A stretch of DNA of 64,000 nt from Citrobacter youngae (GTDB lineage: Bacteria > Pseudomonadota > Gammaproteobacteria > Enterobacterales > Enterobacteriaceae), in contig NZ_RPOI01000031.1 in the NCBI RefSeq assembly GCF_003818115.1, positions 1 through 64,000 of the forward strand, read 5' to 3'. This document shows positions 45,467 through 55,615 of this stretch, piece after piece. Position 1 is the first letter of the stretch, and each line of letters begins with the position of its first letter. The position numbers and the translations under genes are program-made. The notes under the pieces are model-generated. The model had not been told where the DNA came from. It made no database searches and worked only from the letters and a program-made list of their open reading frames with translations.

Positions 45467-46357
45467 TCAGGCGAGATACGCCTTTTTCAGCGCGTCCACC
45501 AGCATTCCCGACGCGGTTGATAATTTATGGTGTGCCGAACGCAGCACCCCGATCCGCCGCTGGATCACGGGACCGTCAAGCTCTATACAGGTTGCGCCAA
45601 GTTCCGTCATTTGTGTTCGACACAGTGCGGGGACTGCGCTGCCGCCTAATCCGCTTGCCACCATACGGCCAACGGTCACCAGTTGATGGCTTTCCAGCGC
45701 CACGTCCAGCGTATGTCCGCTTTGCACCAGTTGTTCTTCCAGCATCAGGCGCACGGCAGATGGGCGTTGCAGCGTAATAAAATCCAGCGTCAGCAGTTCG
45801 CGCCACGCAATACGCTCTCGCCCCGCCAGCCTGGATGTTGGCGGGACGATCGCCACAAAACGATCGACACCGAGCGGCGTGAAGTGCAGTTGCCCTGAAT
45901 AATCAGGCTCGAAGGCGATCCCCATCTCCACCCGCCCTTCACTCACCATTTCAATGACCTGTTCGTTGATCACATCGTGAACCGTCACGTTAATACCGGA
46001 ATAGCAATCCCGAAAGGTTTTCAGTACCTGTGGCAGGACGTTAGCCGCAAACGAAGGCATGGCAGCAATGGAGATTTTACCGCGTTGCAGTGTAAAGCGC
46101 TGGCGCATTGCTTCTTCCGTATTCTCCCAGTCCGCCAGCAGTTGTCGCCCCATATTCAGCAGCGTTTCTCCTTCCTGCGTCAGGGTCACTTTGCGGGTGG
46201 TTCTCAACAGTAACGCCCCGCCCAGCGAGTCCTCAAGCCCTTTAATCGCCAGGCTTAATGCGGGCTGCGACATATTCAGTCTTTCACTGGCATGAGCAAA
46301 ATTCAGAGTGTGAGCTACCGCTAAAAACGCGCGTAACTGTTTGATGCTCATTCCCAT
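45467..46357 (-). CDS. LysR-type regulator of the 3-hydroxybutyrate operon
   Basis: A 296-residue LysR-family regulator: winged helix at about 1-62 (FLAVAHTLNFAHASERLNMSQPALS) and an effector-binding domain at about 90-290. It is divergent from the CoA-transferase operon, with about 140 bp between them. The usual LysR arrangement makes it the likely activator of that operon, responding to a ketone-body intermediate; the ligand is unknown. AGGA lies before the ATG. Confidence 0.85.
   Translation of the reverse strand: MGMSIKQLRAFLAVAHTLNFAHASERLNMSQPALSLAIKGLEDSLGGALLLRTTRKVTLTQEGETLLNMGRQLLADWENTEEAMRQRFTLQRGKISIAAMPSFAANVLPQVLKTFRDCYSGINVTVHDVINEQVIEMVSEGRVEMGIAFEPDYSGQLHFTPLGVDRFVAIVPPTSRLAGRERIAWRELLTLDFITLQRPSAVRLMLEEQLVQSGHTLDVALESHQLVTVGRMVASGLGGSAVPALCRTQMTELGATCIELDGPVIQRRIGVLRSAHHKLSTASGMLVDALKKAYLA
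45471..45490 (+). terminator. Terminator of the ddp operon
   Basis: AGGCGAGATACGCCT forms a short stem (GGCG/CGCC) followed by TTTTT. It overlaps the last codons of the convergent LysR gene. Confidence 0.6.
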
Positions 46358-46499
46358 TTCGCATTCCTTTAACTTATTGAATACCTTTAATTAACATTAA
46401 ATTGATAAAAAAACCCAATGAGTGAGTCACAAATTTAAAATTAACAAATCATTTTTCACCCCCAATGATGTCGGCAAGGACAACTGGAGGGACAAGTGT

Positions 46500-47207
46500 A
46501 TGGCTGGACTGGATAAACGTGTCGCCACGTATCAAGAGGCGCTGGCAGGGCTGACCGACAATATGACGCTGCTGGCGGGCGGTTTTGGCTTATGCGGCAT
46601 TCCTGAAAACCTGATTGCCGAAGTACGCCGTCGGGAGGTTCAGGGACTGACCGTCGTTTCAAACAACTGCGGCGTGGATGGTTTTGGCCTCGGTGTGCTG
46701 CTGGAAACACGTCAGGTACGTAAAGTGGTAGCGTCCTATGTTGGCGAAAATGCGCTGTTTGAAAAGCAGGTACTGAGCGGTGAACTGGAAGCCATTCTGA
46801 CCCCACAGGGCACGCTGGCTGAGCAGTTACGTGCCGGCGGCGCAGGGATCCCGGCGTTTTTCACCGCCACAGGATACGGTACACCCGTCGCCGAAGGCAA
46901 AGAGGTACGTGAATTTGACGGCCGTCCTTACATTATGGAACAGGCGATTACCGGTGATTTTGCGCTGGTCAAAGGCTGGAAAGCCGACTGGTACGGCAAC
47001 GTTATTTATCGCCACACCGCACAGAATTTTAATCCACTGATGGCCGCCGCCGGGCGTATTACCGTCGTGGAAGTCGAAGAAATTGTCCCTCCCGGCGAGC
47101 TGGATCCCGCCGCAATTCATACCCCGGGAATTTTCGTAAACCGCATCATTCAGGGGCAGTTTGAAAAACGCATTGAACAACGCACCCTGCGCCAGAAAGG
47201 AGCCTGA
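46500..47207 (+). CDS. 3-oxoacid CoA-transferase subunit A
   Basis: Subunit A of a succinyl-CoA:3-ketoacid CoA transferase, which activates acetoacetate to acetoacetyl-CoA. The 235-residue protein has the ScoA/AtoD-type glycine-rich segment [16 protein letters not shown] and the family block [12 protein letters not shown]. The ATG at 46500 has GGAGG at 9 nt; the frame is open for 26 codons upstream but those lie in the promoter region. It is the first gene of a six-gene operon and its stop is next to the subunit B start. Confidence 0.9.
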   Translation: MAGLDKRVATYQEALAGLTDNMTLLAGGFGLCGIPENLIAEVRRREVQGLTVVSNNCGVDGFGLGVLLETRQVRKVVASYVGENALFEKQVLSGELEAILTPQGTLAEQLRAGGAGIPAFFTATGYGTPVAEGKEVREFDGRPYIMEQAITGDFALVKGWKADWYGNVIYRHTAQNFNPLMAAAGRITVVEVEEIVPPGELDPAAIHTPGIFVNRIIQGQFEKRIEQRTLRQKGA

Positions 47208-47208
47208 C

Positions 47209-47865
47209 ATGTTAACACGTGAACAAATGGCGATGCGTGTCGCCCGGGAACTGCGCGACGGTTATTACGTCAACCTTGGGATCGGTATTCCAACTTTAGT
47301 GGCCAATTATATTCCCGATGGGATGGACGTGATGCTCCAGTCGGAGAACGGTCTGCTGGGGATGGGCCCGTTTCCGATCGAAGACGAAATTGATGCTGAC
47401 ATGATCAACGCCGGTAAACAGACCGTGACGGCGCGCAAAGGCGCGGCGATCTTCGACTCGGCGCAATCTTTCGCCATGATCCGCGGCGGTCACGTTGACC
47501 TGACGGTACTCGGCGCGTTTGAAGTGGATGTTAACGGCAATATCGCCTCATGGATGATCCCCGGAAAAATGGTGAAAGGCATGGGTGGCGCGATGGACCT
47601 GGTGGCCGGGGCTGAAAACATCATTGTGGTGATGACGCATGCGTCCAAAAACGGTGAGTCCAAGCTGCTCCCCGCCTGCACCCTGCCACTAACCGGCGTG
47701 GCCTGCATTAAACGCGTGCTTACCGACCTGGCGTTACTGGAGATCGCCGATGGCGCGTTCATTCTGCGCGAACGTGCGCCGGGCATCAGCGTGGATGAGA
47801 TTGTCGCCAGAACAGCCGGCAAGCTGATCGTTCCCGAAAACGTCCCCGAAATGCAATTTAGCTGA
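47209..47865 (+). CDS. 3-oxoacid CoA-transferase subunit B
   Basis: Subunit B carries the catalytic glutamate that forms the enzyme-CoA thioester, seen in [11 protein letters not shown] at about residue 47. The 218-residue protein also has [15 protein letters not shown] and GAMDLVAGA, typical of ScoB/AtoA. AAAGGAG lies before the ATG at 47209. With subunit A it should form the active heteromer. Confidence 0.9.
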   Translation: MLTREQMAMRVARELRDGYYVNLGIGIPTLVANYIPDGMDVMLQSENGLLGMGPFPIEDEIDADMINAGKQTVTARKGAAIFDSAQSFAMIRGGHVDLTVLGAFEVDVNGNIASWMIPGKMVKGMGGAMDLVAGAENIIVVMTHASKNGESKLLPACTLPLTGVACIKRVLTDLALLEIADGAFILRERAPGISVDEIVARTAGKLIVPENVPEMQFS

Positions 47866-47875
47866 GGAGCTGACC

Positions 47876-49081
47876 ATGCAGGATGTTGTTATTGTCGCCG
47901 CAACGCGTACACCCATTGGCAGTTTCCACGGGGCGCTGGCACCGCTCAGTGCCGTGGAACTGGGGGCAGTGGTGATCCGCTCTCTGTTGGAAAAAACCGC
48001 CGTCGCGCCGGAGCAAATTGACGAGGTGATCCTGGGGCAGGTTCTGACGGCGGGCAGCGGCCAGAATCCGGCCAGACAGACAGCATTACGGGCTGGCTTG
48101 CCGGTGACGGTCCCTGCGCTAACCATCAATCTGGTATGTGGTTCAGGTCTGAAAGCGGTGCAACAGGCGGTGCAGGCTATCCGCTGCGGTGATGCGGACA
48201 TCATCATTGCCGGAGGCCAGGAAAGCATGAGCAATGCGCCCTATTTTCTCGACGGCGCACGCTCGGGTCTGCGTCTGGGGCATGCCAGTCTGAAAGACAG
48301 CGTGGTACACGACGGGTTGTGGGATGCGTTTAACGACTACCACATGGGTATTACTGCAGAAAATCTGGCAGATAAGTTTGTTATCAGTCGCGAACAACAG
48401 GATGCCTTTGCGCTGCAGTCTCAGCAGAAAGCCGCGGCGGCAATTGAAGCCGGTCGATTCAATGCAGAAATCACGCCGGTCAGTGTTCCACAAGGGAAAA
48501 AACCACCACGTTTGGTTGAGCGTGATGAACAATCGCGCCCGGATACTCAGGCGGAGAAACTGGCACAACTGAAACCGGCTTTTCGTCCTGGTAATGGCAC
48601 AGTGACCGCCGGGAACGCCTCATCAATCAACGACGGCGCGGCGGCGGTGATGCTGATGAGCGCCGCCAAAGCAACAGAACTTAAGCTGCCGGTTCTTGCC
48701 CGGGTGGCGGGTTACGCCGTTTCCGGTGTCGACCCGGCCATTATGGGCATTGGGCCGGTAGAGGCGTCACTCCAGTGTCTGAAGCGAGCGGGCTGGACGT
48801 TGAATGATGTCGATCTCATTGAAGCCAACGAAGCCTTCGCCGCACAGGCGCTGGCGGTTGGCGAATCCCTGAACTGGGACAGCGACCGGGTGAACGTAAA
48901 CGGCGGTGCGATTGCGCTGGGTCATCCGATTGGCGCCTCTGGCTGCCGCATTCTGGTGACCCTGTTACATGAAATGGCGCGCAGTAACGCGACCAAAGGG
49001 CTGGCTACGCTGTGCGTAGGCGGCGGTCAGGGCGTCGCGCTGGCGGTAGAGCGTTCAACAGGAGAACAGCATGCAAAATAA
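47876..49081 (+). CDS. Acetyl-CoA acetyltransferase (thiolase)
   Basis: This 401-residue thiolase splits acetoacetyl-CoA with CoA into two acetyl-CoA. The nucleophilic cysteine is in [11 protein letters not shown] (about residue 89), the active-site histidine in [10 protein letters not shown] and the second cysteine in LCVGGGQG. The ribosome site is GAGGAG. It is an AtoB/PhaA-type biosynthetic-fold thiolase used here for breakdown, judging by the CoA transferase beside it. It overlaps the next gene by 11 nt. Confidence 0.92.
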   Translation: MQDVVIVAATRTPIGSFHGALAPLSAVELGAVVIRSLLEKTAVAPEQIDEVILGQVLTAGSGQNPARQTALRAGLPVTVPALTINLVCGSGLKAVQQAVQAIRCGDADIIIAGGQESMSNAPYFLDGARSGLRLGHASLKDSVVHDGLWDAFNDYHMGITAENLADKFVISREQQDAFALQSQQKAAAAIEAGRFNAEITPVSVPQGKKPPRLVERDEQSRPDTQAEKLAQLKPAFRPGNGTVTAGNASSINDGAAAVMLMSAAKATELKLPVLARVAGYAVSGVDPAIMGIGPVEASLQCLKRAGWTLNDVDLIEANEAFAAQALAVGESLNWDSDRVNVNGGAIALGHPIGASGCRILVTLLHEMARSNATKGLATLCVGGGQGVALAVERSTGEQHAK

Positions 49082-49994
49082 TCACTTTAGCGTCCTGGGC
49101 GCGGGTTTAATGGGCGTCGGCATTGCCACCCATTTTGCCCGTTTTGGCCATAATATCTGGCTATTTGATACCGATAGCGACCGGATTGCTGAAATTAACG
49201 CCGTTGCCGGGAGCATTCTCGATGAGCTGATCGCGACTGACCAGTTTCACGCAGAGGAAAAAGCGTCGGTTCTGAGTCGCTTGCACGGTACGACTTCGCT
49301 GCAGGATATCGCCACCGCGCAATTACTGATTGAAGCGATCCCGGAACGACTCGAGCTCAAACACGCACTGTATGCACAACTGGAAGCATTAATCGCCCCA
49401 GATGCGGTGATCGCCAGTAATACCAGTGGCCTGCCGCCGGATGCGCTGGCAGAAAAACTCACCCACCCCGAACGGTTGCTGATCGCCCATTTCTGGCATC
49501 CCCCCCACTTTATTCCGCTGGTTGAAATTGTGCCGGGTTCAGCAACGAAACCGGAATATCTCAGCGAGTTGCAACGTCTGTTGCTCTCGATGCAACTGGA
49601 AGCGGTGGTGCTCGATCGCGCCGCACCGGGGTTTGTCGGTAACCGTTTGCAATTCGCACTGCTGCGTGAAGCGCTACATATCGTTAAAAGCGGGATCGCC
49701 AGCGCGGAAGTGGTGGATCAGGTGATGCGCGCCTCCCTCGGGCGTCGCTATGCGATGGTTGGTCCGCTGGAAGCGGCAGATATGACCGGGCTGTCTACGG
49801 TGCAGGATATTTGCCGGCATCTGCTCCCGGAGCTGGCCACCGGCAGCGACATGATGTCACTTGTTGCTGACAAGGTTGCCAACGGCGACACCGGCTTGCG
49901 CAGTGGTCAGGGGTTTTATCGCTGGGATGATTCGCGCAAGGAATACATCCAGCAACGCCGTGAACATCAACTGCGCTTTGCCCTGAAGCCATAA
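49071..49994 (+). CDS. 3-hydroxyacyl-CoA dehydrogenase
   Basis: A 307-residue NAD-dependent dehydrogenase of the HAD/PaaH family. The N-terminal Rossmann motif is [10 protein letters not shown], and the catalytic His-Glu pair lies in [18 protein letters not shown]. It would oxidise (S)-3-hydroxybutyryl-CoA to acetoacetyl-CoA. Together with the CoA transferase this lets the S enantiomer enter the route, while the SDR dehydrogenase at the operon end handles the R form; that division is inferred. No enoyl-CoA hydratase is encoded nearby. Confidence 0.87.
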   Translation: MQNNHFSVLGAGLMGVGIATHFARFGHNIWLFDTDSDRIAEINAVAGSILDELIATDQFHAEEKASVLSRLHGTTSLQDIATAQLLIEAIPERLELKHALYAQLEALIAPDAVIASNTSGLPPDALAEKLTHPERLLIAHFWHPPHFIPLVEIVPGSATKPEYLSELQRLLLSMQLEAVVLDRAAPGFVGNRLQFALLREALHIVKSGIASAEVVDQVMRASLGRRYAMVGPLEAADMTGLSTVQDICRHLLPELATGSDMMSLVADKVANGDTGLRSGQGFYRWDDSRKEYIQQRREHQLRFALKP

Positions 49995-50034
49995 CGTCTC
50001 TTTCTGTACCCCACTATAATAATAAGGAGTCATG

Positions 50035-51426
50035 ATGAGTGTATTAATCGCCCTGGCAGCGCTGGGCTTGCTGATGCTGGCAGCCTATCGCGGATACAGC
50101 GTTATCCTGTTTGCCCCCATTGCGGCATTAGGTGCTGTTCTGCTTACGGAACCGAGCGCCGTCGGCCCCGCCTTCACCGGTCTGTTTATGGAAAAAATGG
50201 TCGGTTTTGTAAAGCTTTACTTCCCGGTGTTCCTGCTGGGAGCGGTGTTTGGCAAGTTAATCGAGTTATCCGGTTTTTCCCGTTCAATCGTTGCTGCTGC
50301 CATCAACATTCTCGGACGTCGTCACGCCATTCCGGTGATTGTGCTGGTATGTGCTCTCCTGACCTACGGCGGTGTGTCGCTGTTCGTAGTGGCCTTTGCG
50401 GTGTATCCGTTCGCGGCTGAACTGTTCCGTCAAAGTAATATTCCGAAGCGCCTGATCCCGGCAACCGTGGCGCTGGGGGCATTCTCTTTCACGATGGATG
50501 CCCTGCCGGGGACGCCGCAGATCCAGAACATCATTCCAACCAGCTTCTTTGGGACTAACGCCTGGGCCGCGCCGTGGCTGGGGCTGATTGGCTCGCTCTT
50601 TATTATCTTTGTTGGCCTGATGTACCTCGAGCGCCAGCGTCGAAAAGCGCAGGCTAAAAATGAAGGCTATGGCACTGAGCTGTTAAACGAGCCGGAGACG
50701 CCGGATAACATTAACCTGCCAAACCCGATTATTGCTATTTCTCCGCTGATCCTGGTGGGTGTGTTTAACCTGCTGTTTACCCGCTGGATCCCGCAGTGGT
50801 ATGGCGCAACGCATCAATTGGAACTCCCGGGGCTTGCCAAACCTATTACCACTGAAGTGGGGAAAATTACGGCTATTTGGGCGGTAGAAGCGGCATTGAT
50901 ATCGGGGATCCTGCTGGTGGTGGTGTTCGGCTATCGCAATATCAAAGGTCGCCTGGCGGAAGGCAGCCGAACGGCGGTTGGCGGCGCTATCCTGGCCGCG
51001 ATGAATACCGCATCAGAATACGGTTTTGGCGCGGTTATCGCCGCCCTGCCGGGATTTCTGGTGTTGTCAAAAGCGCTGGCTGCGATTCCCGATCCGTTGC
51101 TCAATGAAGCGATCAGCATTACCACGCTTGCCGGGATCACCGGCTCGGCATCCGGCGGGATGAGTATTGCGCTCGCGGCGATGTCTGATACGTTCATTGC
51201 TGCCGCCCATGCCGCCAATATTCCACTTGAAGTCTTCCACCGCGTCGCATCGATGGCAAGCGGCGGCATGGACACTCTGCCACATAACGGCGCGGTCATT
51301 ACCCTGCTGGCGATTACCGGCCTCAGCCATCGTCAGGCGTACGGCGGGATTTTTGCCATCACCGTAATCAAAAGCCTGGCCGTGCTGTTTGTGATCGGCG
51401 TTTTCTACACCACCGGAATTGTTTAA
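50035..51426 (+). CDS. GntP-family permease, likely 3-hydroxybutyrate transporter
   Basis: A 463-residue permease with about 12 hydrophobic segments of the GntP/ion-transporter superfamily. Features include YGGVSLFVVAFAVYPFAAELF and the late motif SMASGGMDTLPHNGAVITLL, seen in GntP-type carboxylate importers. I prefer the ATG at 50035, 5 nt after AAGGAG, over the adjacent ATG at 50032. Its place between 3-hydroxyacyl-CoA dehydrogenase and 3-hydroxybutyrate dehydrogenase suggests that it imports 3-hydroxybutyrate or acetoacetate. Confidence 0.82.
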   Translation: MSVLIALAALGLLMLAAYRGYSVILFAPIAALGAVLLTEPSAVGPAFTGLFMEKMVGFVKLYFPVFLLGAVFGKLIELSGFSRSIVAAAINILGRRHAIPVIVLVCALLTYGGVSLFVVAFAVYPFAAELFRQSNIPKRLIPATVALGAFSFTMDALPGTPQIQNIIPTSFFGTNAWAAPWLGLIGSLFIIFVGLMYLERQRRKAQAKNEGYGTELLNEPETPDNINLPNPIIAISPLILVGVFNLLFTRWIPQWYGATHQLELPGLAKPITTEVGKITAIWAVEAALISGILLVVVFGYRNIKGRLAEGSRTAVGGAILAAMNTASEYGFGAVIAALPGFLVLSKALAAIPDPLLNEAISITTLAGITGSASGGMSIALAAMSDTFIAAAHAANIPLEVFHRVASMASGGMDTLPHNGAVITLLAITGLSHRQAYGGIFAITVIKSLAVLFVIGVFYTTGIV

Positions 51427-51437
51427 GGAGAATCATC

Positions 51438-52208
51438 ATGAACTTAACGGGAAAAGTTGCCCTGGTTACCGGCTCTACCAGCGGTATCGGATTAGGCATC
51501 GCGCAGGTACTGGCGCAGGCGGGCGCGACGCTGATCCTTAACGGATTTGGTGATGTCGATGCCGCCAAAGATGCCGTTGCGCAATGTGGCAAAACGCCAG
51601 GCTATCATGGCGCGGACTTAAGCGATGAAGCGCAAATTGCCGACATGATGCGTTATGCCGAAAGCGAATTCGGTGGTGTGGATATTCTGGTCAACAACGC
51701 CGGGATCCAGCACGTTTCACCGGTAGAGACTTTTCCGGTTGATAAGTGGAACGCGATTATCGCCATTAACCTCTCTTCTGTTTTTCATACCACGCGCCTG
51801 GCGCTTCCCGGCATGCGTACGCGTAACTGGGGACGCATCATCAATATCGCCTCTGTTCACGGTCTGGTGGCCTCAAAAGACAAATCTGCTTATGTGGCAG
51901 CGAAGCATGGCGTGGTGGGTTTAACCAAAACCATTGCGCTTGAAACCACGCAGACGGGAATCACCTGCAATGCACTGTGTCCCGGCTGGGTGTTGACCCC
52001 GCTGGTCCAACAGCAGATCGATAAGCGTATTGCCGACGGGGCTGAACCCGCTGCGGCGCGTGACGCTCTGCTGGCGGAAAAGCAGCCGTCACGCGAATTT
52101 GTCACGCCGGAACAGTTGGGTGAGCTGGCGCTATTTCTGTGCTCAGACGGCGCAGCGCAGGTGCGCGGCGTAGCGTGGAATATGGATGGCGGCTGGGTGG
52201 CGCAGTAA
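51438..52208 (+). CDS. bdhA: (R)-3-hydroxybutyrate dehydrogenase
   Basis: A 256-residue classical SDR that oxidises (R)-3-hydroxybutyrate to acetoacetate with NAD. The cofactor motif TGSTSGIGLGIA, NNAGIQHV, catalytic Ser in NIASVHGL and YxxxK in SAYVAAKHG are present; the C-terminal half (NALCPGWVLTPLVQQQI and QPSREFVTPEQLG) is characteristic of BdhA. Its product feeds the CoA transferase and thiolase encoded upstream. It is the last gene of the operon and is followed by a REP element. Confidence 0.9.
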   Translation: MNLTGKVALVTGSTSGIGLGIAQVLAQAGATLILNGFGDVDAAKDAVAQCGKTPGYHGADLSDEAQIADMMRYAESEFGGVDILVNNAGIQHVSPVETFPVDKWNAIIAINLSSVFHTTRLALPGMRTRNWGRIINIASVHGLVASKDKSAYVAAKHGVVGLTKTIALETTQTGITCNALCPGWVLTPLVQQQIDKRIADGAEPAAARDALLAEKQPSREFVTPEQLGELALFLCSDGAAQVRGVAWNMDGGWVAQ

Positions 52209-52217
52209 TACCCTCGG

Positions 52218-52248
52218 GTGCCGGATAAGACGTGGTCGCATCCGGCAC
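52218..52248. repeat. REP-type palindromic element
   Basis: TGCCGGATAAGACG...CGCATCCGGCA matches enterobacterial REP units and lies between the convergent bdhA and osmC. Confidence 0.8.
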
Positions 52249-52255
52249 GCCATTA

Positions 52256-52687
52256 CTAAGATTTCAATTGATAATCCAGCGTAATTTCCGCTTTCAGAAC
52301 CTGCGACACCGGGCATCCGGCTTTCGCTTTCTGAATAATGCCGTCAAACGTAGCGGCGTCTATCCCCGGAACGCTCACCTGGCTGTGTAACGCCACTTTG
52401 GTGATAGCAAAACCGGCATCCACCTTATCCAGAGAAACATCGGCAGTCGTATCAATGGCATCTGGCGTAAAACCTGCTTCGCCCAGCATCAACGACAGTG
52501 CCATCGAGAAGCAGGCAGCATGTGCTGCGCCAATCAACTCTTCAGGGTTAGTGCCTTTGACGCCTTCAAAACGTGTATTAAATCCATACGGTTGCTGGTT
52601 AAGTACGCCACTTTCGGTCGACACGGTCCCTTTACCGCGTTTAATGTCGCCTTCCCAGTGGGCCTGACCTTTCTTATGGATAGTCAT
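52256..52687 (-). CDS. osmC: Peroxiredoxin OsmC
   Basis: OsmC is an osmotically induced peroxidase that reduces organic hydroperoxides. The 143-residue protein has both redox cysteines, in AAHAACFSMALSLML (about residue 59) and KAGCPVSQVL (about residue 125), and the usual N terminus MTIHKKGQAHWEGD. AGGAG precedes the ATG. In K-12 osmC lies beside ddpF; here the 3-hydroxybutyrate operon separates them. Confidence 0.95.
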   Translation of the reverse strand: MTIHKKGQAHWEGDIKRGKGTVSTESGVLNQQPYGFNTRFEGVKGTNPEELIGAAHAACFSMALSLMLGEAGFTPDAIDTTADVSLDKVDAGFAITKVALHSQVSVPGIDAATFDGIIQKAKAGCPVSQVLKAEITLDYQLKS

Positions 52688-52914
52688 TACCGCTCTCCTG
52701 TGTTGTCATCGGAGTAACAAGTATAGGCCTCATGGGAAAATGCATGACCATAATGGAAAGTTCTGCATTTTCTGCTTAAGCATTGACCTTTCAGATAAAA
52801 TGACCGACCATCCAGAGAGCCGTTAGTTTACTCATCGGCTTTTTGTCAGGTTGTATTTCGTCCGTTCTTACGCGGGCTCGCCCTTGAAACCAGTAACAGG
52901 ATTAAGGAGTTAAA
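52688..52914. other. osmC/sra intergenic region without bdm
   Basis: In K-12 the 71-residue gene bdm lies between osmC and sra. Only 227 bp remain here and no frame resembles Bdm. The stretch holds the osmC promoter on one side and the sra leader on the other. Confidence 0.6.
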
Positions 52915-53055
52915 ATGAAATCGAACCGTCAGGCCCGTCATATTCTTGGACTGGACCACAAAATCTCCAATCAACGTAAAGTCGTGACCGAAGGCGACAA
53001 ATCCAGCGTGGTCAACAATCCTACCGGAAGAAAACGCCGCGCTGACAGCAAATAG
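52915..53055 (+). CDS. sra: Stationary-phase ribosome-associated protein Sra
   Basis: Sra (RpsV, S22) is a small basic protein bound to the 30S subunit in stationary phase. The 46-residue product begins [20 protein letters not shown] and continues with [19 protein letters not shown], nearly identical to the 45-residue E. coli protein apart from the last few residues. AAGGAGTTAAA precedes the ATG. A terminator follows. Confidence 0.95.
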   Translation: MKSNRQARHILGLDHKISNQRKVVTEGDKSSVVNNPTGRKRRADSK

Positions 53056-53086
53056 TTTCCCGCACGACATACTGATTAAAGAGATA

Positions 53087-53116
53087 AACACCATTGCAAC
53101 CGCAGTGGTGTTTTTG
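53087..53116 (+). terminator. Terminator of sra
   Basis: Stem AACACCA/TGGTGTT with a 12-nt loop, then TTTTT. Confidence 0.75.
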
Positions 53117-53234
53117 CTTATAAAACCCCTTAACCCATTCACAATGCTTTATACTTCGCCCGTTTCCCTGGCGGACAGGCCCTATACGATCATAAAGAGT
53201 GCCAGGGACGGTTATTCAAAAAAGAGTGAGTGAC

Positions 53235-54932
53235 ATGGAAAACGAAACTAAAAAACTGCGTTCCCTTTACATCCCTTACGCTGGCCCGGTACTGCTGGAA
53301 TTCCCTTTACTGAATAAAGGGAGCGCTTTCAGTGTGGAAGAACGCCGTAACTTCAACCTGCTGGGGTTACTGCCGGAAGTGGTCGAGACGATTGAAGAAC
53401 AGGCTGAACGTGCCTGGATCCAATATCAGGGATTCAAAACCGAAATCGATAAACATATTTACCTGCGCAACATCCAGGATACCAACGAAACCCTGTTCTA
53501 TCGACTGGTGCATAATCATCTTGATGAGATGATGCCGGTTATCTACACCCCAACGGTAGGCGCGGCCTGTGAGCGTTTCTCTGAGATCTATCGTCGCGCC
53601 CGCGGCGTGTTTATCTCGTATCAGAACCGTCACAACATGGACGATATTCTGCAAAACGTCCCGAACCACAATATCAAGGTTATCGTCGTCACCGACGGTG
53701 AACGCATCCTTGGTCTTGGCGATCAGGGGATCGGCGGGATGGGTATTCCAATCGGTAAGCTGTCGCTGTATACCGCGTGTGGCGGGATTAGTCCGGCTTA
53801 CACCCTGCCGGTGGTACTTGACGTCGGGACCAACAACCAGCAATTGCTGAACGATCCGCTGTACATGGGGTGGCGTAATCCGCGCATTACTGATGATGAA
53901 TACTACGAATTTGTTGATGAATTCATCCAGGCCGTGAAGCATCGCTGGCCTGATGTGCTGTTGCAGTTTGAAGATTTCGCGCAGAAAAACGCCATGCCGC
54001 TCCTGACCCGTTATCGCGATGAAATTTGCTCATTCAACGACGATATTCAGGGCACCGCAGCGGTTACCGTCGGTACGCTGATTGCGGCCAGCCGTGCAGC
54101 CGGCAGCCAGTTGAGCGAGCAGAACATTGTTTTCCTTGGGGCGGGTTCCGCCGGTTGCGGGATTGCCGAGCAGATCATCGCGCAAATCCAGCGTGAAGGT
54201 TTAAGCGAAGAAGCCGCGCGTCAACGCGTGTTCATGGTCGATCGCTTCGGCCTGTTAACCGATAAAATGCCCAACCTGCTCTCTTTCCAGACCAAACTGG
54301 TGCAAAAACGCGAAAATCTTCAGCACTGGGATACACAAGAAGATGTGCTGTCGTTGCTTGACGTGGTCCGCAACGTTAAACCTGACATCCTGATCGGGGT
54401 TTCCGGACAGGTTGGCCTGTTTACTGAAGAGATCATTCGCGAAATGCACAAGCATTGTCCGCGTCCGATCGTTATGCCGCTGTCTAACCCGACCTCGCGC
54501 GTTGAAGCCACGCCACAGGATATTATCGCCTGGACCGAAGGTAACGCGCTGGTTGCCACCGGCAGCCCGTTCGCCCCGGTCGCCTGGAAAGATAAAATCT
54601 ACCCGATTGCCCAGTGTAATAACGCGTACATCTTCCCGGGTATCGGCCTTGGCGTGATAGCCTCTGGCGCCAAACGCATCACCGATGAAATGCTGATGTC
54701 GGCCAGCGAAACGCTGGCGCAGTACTCACCGCTGGTGCTGAACGGTGAAGGACTGGTGTTACCGGAACTGAAAGATATTCAGACGGTTTCTCGTGCCATT
54801 GCCTTTGCCGTCGGTAAAATGGCCCAGCAGCAGGGTGTGGCGGTGAAAACCTCCGCTGAAGCGCTGCAACAGGCAATCGACGAGAATTTCTGGCAGGCGG
54901 AATATCGCGACTACCGTCGTACTTCTATTTGA
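53235..54932 (+). CDS. maeA: NAD-dependent malic enzyme
   Basis: MaeA (SfcA) oxidatively decarboxylates malate to pyruvate, making NADH. The 565-residue protein has exactly the E. coli length. It carries the malic-enzyme blocks [18 protein letters not shown] (catalytic Tyr), [20 protein letters not shown] and [15 protein letters not shown] for NAD, plus metal-binding EDFAQKNA and [10 protein letters not shown] placed the start at 53235, after AGTGAGTGAC, to match E. coli. Confidence 0.95.
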   Translation: MENETKKLRSLYIPYAGPVLLEFPLLNKGSAFSVEERRNFNLLGLLPEVVETIEEQAERAWIQYQGFKTEIDKHIYLRNIQDTNETLFYRLVHNHLDEMMPVIYTPTVGAACERFSEIYRRARGVFISYQNRHNMDDILQNVPNHNIKVIVVTDGERILGLGDQGIGGMGIPIGKLSLYTACGGISPAYTLPVVLDVGTNNQQLLNDPLYMGWRNPRITDDEYYEFVDEFIQAVKHRWPDVLLQFEDFAQKNAMPLLTRYRDEICSFNDDIQGTAAVTVGTLIAASRAAGSQLSEQNIVFLGAGSAGCGIAEQIIAQIQREGLSEEAARQRVFMVDRFGLLTDKMPNLLSFQTKLVQKRENLQHWDTQEDVLSLLDVVRNVKPDILIGVSGQVGLFTEEIIREMHKHCPRPIVMPLSNPTSRVEATPQDIIAWTEGNALVATGSPFAPVAWKDKIYPIAQCNNAYIFPGIGLGVIASGAKRITDEMLMSASETLAQYSPLVLNGEGLVLPELKDIQTVSRAIAFAVGKMAQQQGVAVKTSAEALQQAIDENFWQAEYRDYRRTSI

Positions 54933-54938
54933 CGGTTT

Positions 54939-54969
54939 GCCCGGCGGCACGTTGCTGCCGGGCAATTTT
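54939..54969 (+). terminator. Terminator of maeA
   Basis: Stem GCCCGGC/GCCGGGC with an 11-nt loop, then AATTTTC. Confidence 0.8.
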
Positions 54970-55000
54970 CATTATTCAATTAACAAACACGTTATATCGA

Positions 55001-55450
55001 TTATTGCTCTGAAAGTTCAAGTTCTGCAATAACCGGCAAGTGATCGCTCGCCGTAGACCGAGTAAATTCGGGTGAGTTATGCGGGATGTCCAGATTTTTG
55101 ATGTTCCACTTCTGACCTTTAAACGTAAAAATATGGTCTATATCTATCGCAGGGTTAACGGCTGGTTAACTGCGCGTATCAACTCCTTCTTTCATCACTT
55201 CATTGAAAAAGTAACGTATTTCTTTAAGTGGCTGCTCATCCCAGGTCGAATTGAAGTCCCCTGCCAGGATCTTAATTGAGGATGCGATATCCTGGAAATC
55301 TGATGCAGCGTCGCCAAGGTTAATATCTAACAGATAGCGGGCTTGTTCAGTACGCATGGTGGGTTCTTTTTGCCAGTCGAGATGAGTCACCGTAATGATA
55401 GGGGCAGAATCAACCCCAGGAACGTCAACCTGCGCCAGTAATGCCACGCG
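55001..55450 (-). pseudogene. Broken endonuclease/exonuclease/phosphatase-family gene
   Basis: The minus strand encodes the C-terminal half of an EEP-fold hydrolase. It contains VALLAQVDVPG, then LAGDFNSTWDEQPL (metal/catalytic Asp and Asn), then an in-frame TAA at about 55164-55166. The same frame continues after it with AVNPAIDIDHIFTFKGQKW and the family ending ASDHLPVIAELEL, stopping at 55001. The N-terminal half is gone: stop codons lie immediately upstream. So the gene has a nonsense mutation and a 5' truncation and cannot make an active enzyme. It lies directly beside the type VI effector genes. Confidence 0.8.
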
Positions 55451-55615
55451 TTATCGACGGTAATATGCCTGACGGAATAGAACTACTCTTTACCGGATAC
55501 GTTCTCCACCACACATTTGAGCATGGTAACTGCATCATGTACTAAAGACGGCGCGTTGATTTCGGTTAAGGTATGATGGAATATTAATTAACCACAGAAA
55601 CTAAATGGATTTTCT

